Assembly (NCBI RefSeq): GCF_900215295.1
Contig: NZ_OCMF01000002.1
Coordinates: forward strand, 1 to 64,000
Origin: Salinimicrobium sediminis
Lineage (GTDB): Bacteria > Bacteroidota > Bacteroidia > Flavobacteriales > Flavobacteriaceae
Reading direction: 5' to 3'
Length of the DNA: 64,000 nucleotides
The position numbers and the translations under genes were made by a program. The notes beneath the pieces were generated by a model. That model saw only the letters and a program-made list of their open reading frames with translations. It was not told the origin of the DNA and made no database searches. Shown here piece by piece: positions 16,784 through 26,168 of this stretch; position 1 is the first letter of the stretch, and each line of letters opens with the position of its first letter.

Positions 16784-19243
16784 TTAAAGTTTTACTCCGA
16801 TTTTCACGTTAAATACCCGAGGGGTCAGATAGTTAGGAACGGAATACAATGTCTTCGAATATACATCCCGGACAAAGGTGTTGGTGATGGAATTTTGATT
16901 GTCGAAGATGTTGAAGATCTCCAGTCCCACCGAAATTTCCCTAAAAAAACTGTCCTTGAAAAAGGTCTTTTCTGAATTCTCATTTTTTAGCAGGTAGGCA
17001 AGGCCAAGGTCTGCCCGTTTGTAATCCGGGAGGCGGGATTGGTACAGGTAAGGATCGGCATAAGAAGGGGAGCCTCCGGGAAGACCTGTGTTATAGACCA
17101 GGTTGAGATACATTCTCATATCTGGGATGCTGGGAACATAATCCTGAAACAGTAACCCAAACTTCAGCCTTTGGTCAGTAGGGCGGGCGATAAAGCCTCT
17201 ATCTTCTATGTTCTCTTCGGTTTTTAAATACCCAAAGCTGAACCAGCTTTGAGTTCCGGGAACAAATTCTCCGTTAAGTCTCAGGTCCATGCCGTAAGCA
17301 TAGGCTTCAGCATTATTATTTGCAGCATACCGTATCCGCACGTTTTCCAAAGTGTATGGATTGACATTGTACAGGTCTTTATAATAGACCTCTGAAGTCA
17401 GCTTAAAAGGCCTTTGGAACATATTGAAGCTATATTCATGGCCCGCAACGAGGTGTAGAGCTCGTTGCGCCTCAACTTCAGGATTTAGTGCTCCGGAAAA
17501 ATTCCGAAGCTCCCGGTAAAACGGCGGCTGCTGGTAAATTCCCCCGGAAATACGGAAAACCATATCGGTTTTCCACAGGGGCTTAATGGCAAATTGTCCC
17601 CGCGGGCTCCACACAGTTTGGGTTTTGGAGTGTTCTTCTTCAGAAGCAATGCTCCAGCTATGGCTTCTAATCCCGGCATTAAAGAATATTTCATGATCAT
17701 TCCAGGTAGTGCGGCGGCTCCATTGTGCAAAGGCCTGCAATCTATCAATACCTGTTTCGTTAAACGCACGAATGGAGGTGAAGGGCACTAAAGGTGCATC
17801 ATAAGGTTCGTAAGGCTGATGATTTCTGAAATCGGGGAGGGGTGGACGCACAGAGAATCCCGCGGAATCTACGATCTCATACTCCCGGATCCTGTCACGA
17901 ATATCCTCATGAGAGTACTTGATTCCATAATTGAAGTGATCTGCGTTAACTTTCAGTTCCCCAGTGTGTTCTATATTGATAAATAATGCATTTAACTTAT
18001 TTCGGGCGTGAGTAAGTTGGGCGCCAACACCTTCAGCAAATTCCACTTTTCCAAAGTCCCTTCCGCCAATTTCCATATTTACTTTACCCAGCCGGTACTG
18101 GGCAACTATATCATAATATTCCTGCTCCCGGGAGTTATATGCAGAGGCTGTAAAATGTGCAGTATAATTTTCTGAAGCCAGATAGGAAGCTTTCACTGCC
18201 CCAAAATGGGTTTGGTAGAGATCTTTTTCCCTACCGTTATAGTGAACCAGCAGAGCTAAAGGCTCATCAAGTGTTCCGAAATTAGTTTGCCGGGTGAGAG
18301 GTTGGTACCTGTAATCATTGATAGCAGCATTTCCCAGAAAGCTTAGCTCCAATTTCCTGGAGAAGGAATAAATGAGATTGAGCTGGGCATCGGCAAAAAG
18401 AGGTTCAAAGTTGGTTTCGGTCTCCCGTGCCTGTACCAGCAGGCTGTGATTGCGATACCTTATTCCGCCAAGGGCACTTAATTTTCCACTTTTTGACACC
18501 CCTTCGGCAGCGGCATTCACCCCCAGCAATCCGGCGTCCAGGGAGGCGCGAAAATCAGTCGGCCGCCGGTATTCAATATCCAGTACAGATGATAATTTAT
18601 CCCCGTACTTCGCCTGAAACCCGCCTGCCGAAAAATGCAGATTCCGCACAAGATCCGGATTCACAAAGCTTAGCCCTTCCTGTTGTCCCGAGCGAACGAG
18701 GAAGGGGCGGTAGACTTCAATGCCGTTCACGTACACGAGGTTCTCGTCGTAATTACCTCCCCTAACGTTGTATTGAGTGCTTAATTCATTATTGGAACTT
18801 ACCCCCGGCAGGGTCTTTAAAAGATTCTCCACTCCGGCATTGGCACCGGGGAGGGTTCTGACGGTTTCAGGATCAATATTTACTATTCCGGTTAAAGAAA
18901 GGTCTGTCCGGGAACGGATGGTGACCTGGCCGATCTGTTCCATTTGAGCTTTTAAAACCGGATGGAATTCCAGAGTTTCTCCCGGTTTTAAGAAGGTCTT
19001 AAAAATAACATTTTTGAAGCCAATATGCGAAACCGTTACCTCGATCCCGATACCGGCGGGAAGCTCTAATAAATAAAAGCCGGAGGAATCACTCTGGGTG
19101 CCGGTATCTAAGGCTGAAATGTTTGCGTTGACAACAGGTTGGTTGTTTTCATCCAGGATTACTCCTTTTAGAACTGCCGTCTGGGAAAATAGGTGGTTCC
19201 AGGAAAGCAGGCAGCAAAGGATTAAAATTGAGGATGTTCTCAA
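16784..19243 (-). CDS. TonB-dependent outer-membrane receptor
   Basis: An 819-residue protein: signal peptide (RTSSILILCCLLSWNHLFSQ), a carboxypeptidase-like beta-sandwich (~24-110), a plug domain with the conserved NVRGGNYDENLVYVNGIEVYRP segment (~155-180), then a 22-strand-type barrel ending VFNVKIGVKL. Such receptors import siderophores, glycans or other large nutrients using TonB energy; no SusD gene is adjacent, so a glycan role is not supported. It begins with TTG, the only start available after an in-frame TGA, nine bases behind the M23 peptidase gene, so cotranscription is likely. Confidence 0.9.
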   Translation of the reverse strand: MRTSSILILCCLLSWNHLFSQTAVLKGVILDENNQPVVNANISALDTGTQSDSSGFYLLELPAGIGIEVTVSHIGFKNVIFKTFLKPGETLEFHPVLKAQMEQIGQVTIRSRTDLSLTGIVNIDPETVRTLPGANAGVENLLKTLPGVSSNNELSTQYNVRGGNYDENLVYVNGIEVYRPFLVRSGQQEGLSFVNPDLVRNLHFSAGGFQAKYGDKLSSVLDIEYRRPTDFRASLDAGLLGVNAAAEGVSKSGKLSALGGIRYRNHSLLVQARETETNFEPLFADAQLNLIYSFSRKLELSFLGNAAINDYRYQPLTRQTNFGTLDEPLALLVHYNGREKDLYQTHFGAVKASYLASENYTAHFTASAYNSREQEYYDIVAQYRLGKVNMEIGGRDFGKVEFAEGVGAQLTHARNKLNALFINIEHTGELKVNADHFNYGIKYSHEDIRDRIREYEIVDSAGFSVRPPLPDFRNHQPYEPYDAPLVPFTSIRAFNETGIDRLQAFAQWSRRTTWNDHEIFFNAGIRSHSWSIASEEEHSKTQTVWSPRGQFAIKPLWKTDMVFRISGGIYQQPPFYRELRNFSGALNPEVEAQRALHLVAGHEYSFNMFQRPFKLTSEVYYKDLYNVNPYTLENVRIRYAANNNAEAYAYGMDLRLNGEFVPGTQSWFSFGYLKTEENIEDRGFIARPTDQRLKFGLLFQDYVPSIPDMRMYLNLVYNTGLPGGSPSYADPYLYQSRLPDYKRADLGLAYLLKNENSEKTFFKDSFFREISVGLEIFNIFDNQNSITNTFVRDVYSKTLYSVPNYLTPRVFNVKIGVKL

Positions 19244-19251
19244 CCTGAAGT

Positions 19252-20943
19252 TTATTTTCTGAAAAAGGTACTTTCAAATATAGTGGTATTTCCTACATTA
19301 TCGGTTACTTCAATTTTCAGCTGATTTTCCGTCTCGGTGACCACTCCGTCCTCAAAATCATGTGTGAGCAGGTTTTGCTTGTATTCATATTCCATAAGAA
19401 TGAACTTTCCGTTGACAGTTGCCCTGAAGCTATTGATCCCCGAAAGGTCATCAGAAATTTTAACTTTAAGGTCCTTATTACCTGAGATCCACTGACCGTT
19501 TTTGAAATTGACGGGAATTACAGCCGGGGCTTTGGTATCCCTGGCCAGGGTATAGGTGCCAAAAGAGCGGGTCTTAGTAGTAAATCTATCACCTTCTTTT
19601 GTTGTGGTGGAGTAATTAGGCCTTCCCCATTTATTAAGACGGGCAATGAACATTTGCTCCCTGTCCTGCGGCTCATATTTGCTTACATCAAAGCCTATGG
19701 AAATATTGCTGTGAATGGGTACTATATCTTCATGAAGGCTTATTTTCTCGTCTTCAAAGGCCACGTCAAGAAAAACATCCTGGTAGAGACTGTTTTTTGG
19801 TATGTAAACATCGATTCCCTTCTCCTCAAATTGAGCACCTTTACCGGCTTCCACAAAATATTCGGTGGTGTTGTCTGCCTTTGGTTTGATGTCAGTTCGC
19901 TGTCTGCCTTCAATAGGGATGCGTACAATGCGCTCATTTCCCGCGAAATCTGAAACTTTGATCACATAGTTATAGGAAAGGCTGTCCTGTACATTAAGGA
20001 CCCCTTTATTAAAGCTGTCGCTGTAGATGCTTAAAGGGTTCGATGGTTCCACAAAAAGTTTTTGAATGCGACGGTTATTTTGTGAATAATAGCCGTAGTC
20101 GATTAACTGGTTAAGGTGACGGGTTTCGTCAAAAGAGAATTTCTCAAAATTGAGCTGAAGCATGTTTTCTCCGTTTGCTGAAGTTTCTATTTTGAATACT
20201 CCATTTTGGTTGGGAGCAGCATCAAGTTGATCCACTGTATTGATACCGAAGCCGATATCTCCGCAAGCCTCTATCTTCTCTGCCTGAAAAGAACCGTCCT
20301 GTTGCGGGATGAGGCGCAGTTTTTGACGTTCGGCAGAACCATTTATATGAGCATCTTCAGCAAGAGGATAAGCATATACGCCTGAAACCAGGGGCGGCCG
20401 GTTATCGGCTATATCAATGCCGAACATTAGGGGATTCATGGGGTGCTGGTTGCCATCTCTTATTTCAAAATGCAGGTGAGGTCCGCCGCTACCCCCTGTA
20501 TTTCCGCTATTGGCGACCATTTCGCCACGCTCTATTGGTAGTTCTGAAGCTGTAGGATAAACTTCCACTTCATAACTTTCCTTCTGGTACTGAAGCTTTT
20601 TAATATAAGCTTCAATCCTGGGAGAAAAATTCTTAAGATGGGCGTAAACTGTGGTATATCCGTTGGGATGCTGTATGTAGAGTGCCTTTCCGTAGCCAAA
20701 GTGAGCAACGTTGATGCGGCTCACATAACCTTCCGCAGAAGCAAATACAGGAAGTCCTTCCCGCTGTTGTGTCTTGATGTCCAAACCGCTGTGAAAGTGG
20801 TTGGAGCGCAGTTCTCCGAAAGTTCCGGCAAGAGCCAGGTCCACCTGAAGAGGGTCATCAAAGTAATCTGTCGGAAGTTTGGGGGCTTGCGCCGAAGCAA
20901 AGAATGTAGAAAGACAAAGTAGGAGGGCAAAAGTCCTTTTCAT
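19252..20943 (-). CDS. M23 family metallopeptidase
   Basis: A 563-residue exported protein (signal MKRTFALLLCLSTFFASAQ). The LytM/M23 domain lies near the N-terminus: RSNHFHSGLDIKT (zinc His and Asp) and GGPHLHFEIRDG (HxH motif), with VYAHL between. The long C-terminal part (~220-560) is predicted beta-rich with no recognised catalytic site. M23 enzymes cut peptidoglycan cross-links or act as inactive regulators; the zinc ligands here are intact, suggesting activity. The next gene is the TonB receptor. Confidence 0.9.
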   Translation of the reverse strand: MKRTFALLLCLSTFFASAQAPKLPTDYFDDPLQVDLALAGTFGELRSNHFHSGLDIKTQQREGLPVFASAEGYVSRINVAHFGYGKALYIQHPNGYTTVYAHLKNFSPRIEAYIKKLQYQKESYEVEVYPTASELPIERGEMVANSGNTGGSGGPHLHFEIRDGNQHPMNPLMFGIDIADNRPPLVSGVYAYPLAEDAHINGSAERQKLRLIPQQDGSFQAEKIEACGDIGFGINTVDQLDAAPNQNGVFKIETSANGENMLQLNFEKFSFDETRHLNQLIDYGYYSQNNRRIQKLFVEPSNPLSIYSDSFNKGVLNVQDSLSYNYVIKVSDFAGNERIVRIPIEGRQRTDIKPKADNTTEYFVEAGKGAQFEEKGIDVYIPKNSLYQDVFLDVAFEDEKISLHEDIVPIHSNISIGFDVSKYEPQDREQMFIARLNKWGRPNYSTTTKEGDRFTTKTRSFGTYTLARDTKAPAVIPVNFKNGQWISGNKDLKVKISDDLSGINSFRATVNGKFILMEYEYKQNLLTHDFEDGVVTETENQLKIEVTDNVGNTTIFESTFFRK

Positions 20944-21068
20944 GTAGGTAAAATTTTACTTTTTAATAGCGGGTTAAAGATACCAAACGAACGTCAAAAA
21001 TTAAACCCTTATTTTTGAGGAGGTTAAAATTATTTTAAAATTAACTCACAAAATAGGTTTTTAAAATA

Positions 21069-21098
21069 TTGGATATTTCCACAGGTATGTTAACTTTG
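21069..21098 (+). promoter_or_regulatory. Consensus promoter for the coiled-coil/zapA genes
   Basis: A -33 TTG (21069-21071) and a -7 box TAACTTTG (21091-21098) are separated by exactly 19 bases, the ideal Bacteroidota spacing. The start codon follows 27 bases after the box. Confidence 0.75.
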
Positions 21099-21125
21099 TG
21101 AGAGTAAGCAGCAGGTTTAGCTTTA

Positions 21126-21416
21126 ATGAGCGATTTAACAGAAATAGTTGATATTCTAGAAGGTAGGATAAAGGAGTTGCTGCAGAAGCACAATGTGCTG
21201 GAGCAAAAACAACATAATCTTCAGGAAGAATTGATGCTTTTAAGGGCAGAAAAGCAGGAATTGCAAAATGGCCTTGAAGCTTCTGAAAATCGGGTTCAAA
21301 CTCTTAAAGCCGCAAATGCGCTGCTTGGCAGTAATGAATACAAAAAAGAAACCAAGCTGAAAATAAACGGCTTGATAAGAGAGATAGATCAATGTATTGT
21401 TCATCTTTCTGAATAG
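21126..21416 (+). CDS. Small coiled-coil protein next to zapA
   Basis: A 96-residue protein that is almost entirely a predicted coiled coil: heptad-like Leu/Gln/Glu spacing from ~5 to 70 and no catalytic motif. It lies nine bases upstream of zapA under a shared promoter. By position and form it could act with ZapA in division-ring assembly, in the manner of ZapB, but no sequence similarity to ZapB is claimed. Confidence 0.75.
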   Translation: MSDLTEIVDILEGRIKELLQKHNVLEQKQHNLQEELMLLRAEKQELQNGLEASENRVQTLKAANALLGSNEYKKETKLKINGLIREIDQCIVHLSE

Positions 21417-21425
21417 AAGAAAAAG

Positions 21426-21716
21426 ATGTCAAATCAGCTTAAAATTAAGATCTCGATTGCAGACCGGGTTTATCCCATGACCATCCTGCCGGAGCAGGAA
21501 GAAGGGCTTCGCCGGGCGGCAAAAAAGATTGAGTTCATGATCAAGCAATTTGAACAGAATTATGCCGTTAGGGATAAGCAGGATGTTTTGGCTATGTGCG
21601 CCTTGCAATTTGCTGCCCAAACCGAGCAGAAAGCAATTGAAAACAGCAGCGAAGTGGTTTTAGCTGAAGAAAAGCTGAAGGCACTGAACGAATTGCTGGA
21701 GAAACATCTGGTTTAA
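21426..21716 (+). CDS. zapA: Cell division protein ZapA
   Basis: A 96-residue protein matching ZapA: the N-terminal globular part (LKIKISIADRVYPMTILPEQEEGLRRAAKKIE) and the central DVLAMCALQFAAQ helix, then a C-terminal coiled coil. ZapA bundles FtsZ filaments at the division site. It follows the coiled-coil gene and precedes the 6S RNA and rny. Confidence 0.88.
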   Translation: MSNQLKIKISIADRVYPMTILPEQEEGLRRAAKKIEFMIKQFEQNYAVRDKQDVLAMCALQFAAQTEQKAIENSSEVVLAEEKLKALNELLEKHLV

Positions 21717-21741
21717 CTGTTCTTTGATTTAAATAAAGGTT

Positions 21742-21912
21742 ACTGCCTGTATTAGTTAATTTATTTTGATAAACTCAACACCAATTCTTTAAAAAGGGTG
21801 AGTTTAAGTTGTAAGAGCAAGCCGCCTTTGAGCGGATCCTTGATCAGCTTGTTAGCCCTAAACTTGATTTAAAGAGTTTATACAAATCCACAACTAATAC
21901 AGGCTTTTTTTT
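21742..21912 (+). ncRNA. ssrS: 6S RNA (6S-Flavo type)
   Basis: The gap between zapA and rny folds as a 6S RNA. A 13-bp closing stem pairs 21745-21757 with 21892-21904 and is followed by a nine-T run. A second stem pairs 21765-21776 with 21874-21886. Inside, AGTTTA/TAAACT, CAAGC/GCTTG and an apical CCGC/GCGG hairpin enclose unpaired segments, the open-complex mimic of 6S RNA. 6S RNA binds the housekeeping RNA polymerase holoenzyme in stationary phase. A divergent flavobacterial form, 6S-Flavo, has been described. The ends are approximate. Confidence 0.82.
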
Positions 21913-21929
21913 TATATAAAAACTAACTA

Positions 21930-23501
21930 ATGGATACACTAACTATAGCGATTATTATTATTTCATTGGTCCTGGGCCTGGCAATTGGCTTTGGAATCGC
22001 CAAATACCTGGAGAGGAAGAATGCCTCCAAAATTATTCAAAGAGCTAAGAAATCGGCTGCAGGGATACTTAAAGAGGCTAAACAGGAAGCCGAAGGAATA
22101 AAGAAGGATAAGATCCTGCAGGCAAAGGAGAAATTCATTGAATTAAAGTCGGAACATGAAAAGGTCATCCTTTCCCGGGATAAAAAGATCGCAGATGCCG
22201 AAAAAAGAGTAAGAGATAAAGAATCCCAGGTTTCAAGTGAACTCTCCAAGAGCAAAAATCTTAACAAAGAGCTGGAAGAAAAGATTGCAGATTACGACCA
22301 CCGCAATGAGATCCTGGAAAGAAAACAGGAAGAAGTTGATAAACTCCACAATAGTAAAGTTCAGCAACTGGAAGTGATCTCGGGTCTTTCTGCCGAAGAT
22401 GCCAAAGCACAACTCATAGAATCATTGAAAGATACTGCAAAGGCCGATGCTATGGCCATGGTGCAGGATACTATTGAAGAAGCAAAACTTACCGCACAAC
22501 AGGAAGCCAAAAAGATCATTATAAACACCATTCAGCGAATAGGTACCGAAGAAGCTATAGACAATTGCGTTTCGGTCTTTAACCTGGAAAGTGACGATGT
22601 AAAAGGTCGTATCATCGGTAGAGAAGGAAGGAATATCCGCGCTATTGAGGCAGCTACGGGAGTAGAAATCATCGTCGATGACACACCTGAAGCTATTATA
22701 CTTTCCTGTTTTGATTCTGTAAGAAGAGAAGTTGCCCGTTTGTCGCTACATAAGCTGGTAACCGACGGAAGAATTCACCCTGCAAGAATTGAAGAGGTGG
22801 TGAAGAAGACCACCAAACAAATCGAGGAAGAAATTATTGAAGTAGGAAAGAGAACAGTGATCGACCTTGGAATACATGGATTACATCCTGAACTGATCCG
22901 AATTGTAGGTCGAATGAAATATCGGTCCTCTTACGGTCAAAACCTGTTACAACACTCAAGGGAGGTGGCTAAATTATGTGGCGTAATGGCTGCGGAATTA
23001 GGGTTAAATCCAAAACTTGCAAAACGCGCCGGACTCTTACATGACATCGGAAAAGTGCCGGATGCTGAAACTGAAGTTCCTCATGCGATCCTTGGGATGC
23101 AGTGGGCAGAGAAATACGGTGAAAAACCTGATGTTTGCAACGCGATTGGAGCTCACCATGACGAGATCGAGATGAATTCCTTACTGTCTCCTATAGTGCA
23201 GGTGTGTGATGCGATTAGCGGAGCAAGACCGGGAGCGAGAAGGCAGGTGCTGGATTCCTATATTCAGAGATTAAAGGACCTTGAAGATATAGCTTTTGGT
23301 TTTGGAGGTGTGAAGAAGGCCTACGCTATCCAGGCAGGTAGAGAGCTACGGGTGATCGTGGAAAGTGAAAAAGTTAGTGATGATAAGGCAGCAAATTTGT
23401 CTTTTGAAATTTCCCAAAAGATCCAGACAGATATGACCTATCCGGGGCAGGTGAAAGTGACGGTGATTCGTGAGACCAGGGCAGTGAATATTGCAAAATA
23501 G
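21930..23501 (+). CDS. rny: Ribonuclease Y
   Basis: A 523-residue membrane-anchored endoribonuclease that starts mRNA decay. It has one N-terminal transmembrane helix (~5-25), a long charged coiled coil (~30-190), a KH RNA-binding domain with [15 protein letters not shown] (~228-238) and an HD phosphodiesterase domain with HSREVAKLC and [11 protein letters not shown] (~345-375). All HD residues are present. It follows the 6S RNA and has its own terminator. Confidence 0.96.
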   Translation: MDTLTIAIIIISLVLGLAIGFGIAKYLERKNASKIIQRAKKSAAGILKEAKQEAEGIKKDKILQAKEKFIELKSEHEKVILSRDKKIADAEKRVRDKESQVSSELSKSKNLNKELEEKIADYDHRNEILERKQEEVDKLHNSKVQQLEVISGLSAEDAKAQLIESLKDTAKADAMAMVQDTIEEAKLTAQQEAKKIIINTIQRIGTEEAIDNCVSVFNLESDDVKGRIIGREGRNIRAIEAATGVEIIVDDTPEAIILSCFDSVRREVARLSLHKLVTDGRIHPARIEEVVKKTTKQIEEEIIEVGKRTVIDLGIHGLHPELIRIVGRMKYRSSYGQNLLQHSREVAKLCGVMAAELGLNPKLAKRAGLLHDIGKVPDAETEVPHAILGMQWAEKYGEKPDVCNAIGAHHDEIEMNSLLSPIVQVCDAISGARPGARRQVLDSYIQRLKDLEDIAFGFGGVKKAYAIQAGRELRVIVESEKVSDDKAANLSFEISQKIQTDMTYPGQVKVTVIRETRAVNIAK

Positions 23502-23524
23502 AGTTCGAAATAAATAAATATTTG

Positions 23525-23560
23525 AAACCCGCTTCAGCAATGAAGCGGGTTTTGTTTTTT
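23525..23560 (+). terminator. Terminator of rny
   Basis: A perfect 12-bp stem (23525-23536 with 23541-23552), a 4-base loop and a T-rich tail lie 24 bases after the rny stop. Confidence 0.9.
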
Positions 23561-23620
23561 ACGTGGTTTTAAAGTTCTAAAAACCAAGGATTGTGGTACA
23601 TGTTTTTTAACTTGTAGTGT

Positions 23621-24052
23621 ATGAAGAGGAAAACTGTCCTGGTCATTATCTTTGTCTTGCTGCTGTTCTATTCTCTCTATTCAGTTTTTGTGCTGGAAGA
23701 GGTGATCAGCTCAGGAAGCAGTATTAGAGAGGCCGAATCCGCATTAGTTGCTTTCCAGAGGAGTATCTGGATCACCTGGATCCTTCTTGTATCAATGGCC
23801 GTTTATTATAAATGGGTCAAAAAGAGAAATTTCATTTTCTACTTTACCTATGCTTTTCTCTTTGTTGCTTTCTCAGTGTATGGAATTTATGTTCAAAGGC
23901 TGGTAACTGCATATGATATTCCCTCAAGTTTTGAAGATTCCTATACCCTCGGAGTATTTTCGGCTTTACAAAACATCCTGATGTCCGGGATCCTAACGGG
24001 TTTTCTGCAGGCAGCAGTGTGGTGGTTTACCAGGAGGTGGCATAGGAGATAG
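23621..24052 (+). CDS. Hypothetical membrane protein
   Basis: A 143-residue protein with four hydrophobic helices (~5-26, ~48-64, ~70-92, ~112-135) and a short basic C-terminus (FTRRWHRR). No family is recognised. It is monocistronic, and its stop codon is immediately followed by AGTTGTG heptads. Confidence 0.7.
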   Translation: MKRKTVLVIIFVLLLFYSLYSVFVLEEVISSGSSIREAESALVAFQRSIWITWILLVSMAVYYKWVKKRNFIFYFTYAFLFVAFSVYGIYVQRLVTAYDIPSSFEDSYTLGVFSALQNILMSGILTGFLQAAVWWFTRRWHRR

Positions 24053-24085
24053 TTGTGAGTTGTGAGTTGTGAGTTATGAGTTTTA
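24051..24085 (+). repeat. AGTTGTG heptanucleotide array
   Basis: Five contiguous heptads: three identical AGTTGTG units, then AGTTATG and AGTTTTA. The array begins within the TAG stop of the upstream gene. Its unit sequence differs from the other arrays in the window, but the period (7) and the AG at the start of each unit are shared. Confidence 0.85.
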
Positions 24086-24130
24086 AAATGGTTCAAGGTA
24101 CTTTCGGAAACCACTTAGTTCCTGACTCTT

Positions 24131-24736
24131 TTAAAGCTCTTCTGAAAAAATGATTTTTCCGCCTTTTTGCTGAATATCATCTTTGATCCTGCCAAATTCC
24201 TCCGGAATTAAGGGCACAGCAGCATCTTCAATTAAAGTGGCTGAAAAACCTTCTTTTAGAGCATCCAGTAAGCTGAAGTAGACGCAGATATCTGCCGCCA
24301 GGCCGCAAAAGTATAATTCGGTGGCGCCTTTTTCCCGGAGATACCCGCTTAGTCCGGTGCTTTTTTTGTGGCCGTTGTCGTAGAACCCGCTATAGCTGTC
24401 AATTTCAGGATCCATTCCCTTTCGAAAAATGGCTTCAATGCGCCCGGTTTTCAGATCGGGATGAAAATCTGCTCCTTTGGTTTCCTGCACACAATGCGGC
24501 GGCCACAGTTTCTGTTCCAGGCCGTTAAGTTCTATGATCTCAAATTCCTTTTTTCCGGAGTGATTGACTGCAAAACTTTTATGATTTCCGGGATGCCAGT
24601 CCTGAGTAGCCACTACAAGATCGAATTGAGGCAGAATCTTATTGATCACCGGAATGATCCTGTCGCCCCCTATTACTTCAAGAGCCCCACCCGGCATAAA
24701 ATCAATTTGAACATCAACGATGATCAGGGTTTTCAT
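24131..24736 (-). CDS. pncA: Nicotinamidase
   Basis: A 201-residue isochorismatase-fold amidase. Seen: IIVDVQIDFMPGGAL with the catalytic Asp, the metal-site TQDWHPGNHKSF, the WPPHCVQETKGADF segment, a Lys in IFRKGMD and the nucleophilic Cys in GLAADICVYFS. It converts nicotinamide to nicotinate. It overlaps pncB by four bases, and both together form a nicotinamide-to-NAD salvage route. Confidence 0.93.
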   Translation of the reverse strand: MKTLIIVDVQIDFMPGGALEVIGGDRIIPVINKILPQFDLVVATQDWHPGNHKSFAVNHSGKKEFEIIELNGLEQKLWPPHCVQETKGADFHPDLKTGRIEAIFRKGMDPEIDSYSGFYDNGHKKSTGLSGYLREKGATELYFCGLAADICVYFSLLDALKEGFSATLIEDAAVPLIPEEFGRIKDDIQQKGGKIIFSEEL

Positions 24737-26145
24737 AGATATTCTTTTTTGTGTTCATCAATTAACCGGTCTCTTTCATCTCTCAGGTCACGGCTTATTC
24801 CAACCTTGTAAAGATGCGGATTGAAGAACCGCTTGAATTCTGTAGGAAGTTTAGCCAGTCTTTCTTTGCTGAATGCTGAAATTTCCTGGATTGACCGTTT
24901 TTCATTTATCCTTTTTCCGTTCTCCAGCACAGGCTGAAGCAGTTGTTCCTTAGGAACATCGGCAACCTTTCTGAACTTTAGAGGATCGTAAGGATGAAAC
25001 ATCATCTCCGGATTCTCTTCCCCGTGCAGGCAAACAACATCGGCGCCCAGAAAATTGCCCTCATGGTCGAGGAGTCGGTAGACTTGCTTCTTGTGAGGTA
25101 AAGTCACTTTTGCAATGGTTTCAGAAAGCTTTATCCGTGGCTTATCCCGGAAAAAGGATAATTTATAGACCCCATCCAGGGCGGCATCAGGTTTTCCGGT
25201 GACCAGGCTTGTCCCAATTCCAAAAATATCTATTGGCGCCTCCTGATCAAGCAAACTCTTGATCAAATGCTCGTCCAGCTGATTGGAGGCAGAGATCTTC
25301 ACATAATCCAAACCTGCATCATCAAGCATCTTGCGGGATCGTCTGGCCAAATAGGCAAGGTCTCCGCTGTCAAGGCGAATTCCCTTAAGCTTTTGCCCCC
25401 TGCTTTCCATCTCTTTTCCGACTGTTATCGCATTAGGAATACCACTTTTTAGAGTATTATAGGTATCGACAAGTAAAATAGTATTTTTTGGATGGGATTC
25501 GGCAAAGTCCCTGAACGCCTGCAATTCATCTTCATAGCTCTGGATAAAGGAATGTGCCATGGTACCAGAGACCTGGAATCCAAAATCCCTGCCCGCCCTG
25601 GTATTGCTGGTGCCTTCAAAACCCCCAATCATAGCTGCACGGCTGGCATGATAGCCGCCCAACCCCTGCGCACGACGTAAGCCGAAATCGATCAGTTTTC
25701 TTCCTTTTGCCTGGATGTACATCCGGGTTGCCTTTGTGGCTATAAGGGTTTGAAAATTCAGAAGATTCAGAAGGATGGTTTCCACGATCTGCGCCTCAAT
25801 GATGTTGGCCTCCACCCTTACCACCGGAGCCCCCGGGAATACCAGATCTCCTTCTTTAACGCTGTAGATCTTTCCGCGGAAGCGAAATTCCTTCAGGTAT
25901 TGGAGATATTCAGCATCAAAATTCTGGGTTTTTAGAAAATTGAGATCTTCTTCAGAAAAGCGGAAATCCTCCAGTACATCAAGTAAAGTTTCAAGTCCGG
26001 CGAATACTGCAAATCCTCCCTTGAAAGGAAGTTTTCTGAAGAAATAATCAAACACAGCGGCTTCCTCAGCCTCGCCTTTTTTAAAATATACCTGCCCCAT
26101 GGTGAGCTGGTATTGATCTGTATATGTGCCGCTGAAATCTATCAT
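24733..26145 (-). CDS. pncB: Nicotinate phosphoribosyltransferase
   Basis: A 470-residue enzyme joining nicotinate to PRPP to make nicotinate mononucleotide. The NAPRTase family signs are the start FSGTYTDQYQLTMGQVYF, IDFGLRRAQGLGGYHASRAAMIGGFEGTSN with the phosphorylated His, VDTYNTL, RLDSGDL and GIGTSLVTG. It overlaps the next gene, pncA, by four bases, so the two are cotranscribed, perhaps with the outer-membrane protein gene upstream. Confidence 0.95.
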   Translation of the reverse strand: MIDFSGTYTDQYQLTMGQVYFKKGEAEEAAVFDYFFRKLPFKGGFAVFAGLETLLDVLEDFRFSEEDLNFLKTQNFDAEYLQYLKEFRFRGKIYSVKEGDLVFPGAPVVRVEANIIEAQIVETILLNLLNFQTLIATKATRMYIQAKGRKLIDFGLRRAQGLGGYHASRAAMIGGFEGTSNTRAGRDFGFQVSGTMAHSFIQSYEDELQAFRDFAESHPKNTILLVDTYNTLKSGIPNAITVGKEMESRGQKLKGIRLDSGDLAYLARRSRKMLDDAGLDYVKISASNQLDEHLIKSLLDQEAPIDIFGIGTSLVTGKPDAALDGVYKLSFFRDKPRIKLSETIAKVTLPHKKQVYRLLDHEGNFLGADVVCLHGEENPEMMFHPYDPLKFRKVADVPKEQLLQPVLENGKRINEKRSIQEISAFSKERLAKLPTEFKRFFNPHLYKVGISRDLRDERDRLIDEHKKEYL

Positions 26146-26168
26146 TAAAGTTGTTTCTGTTTAAGGAA

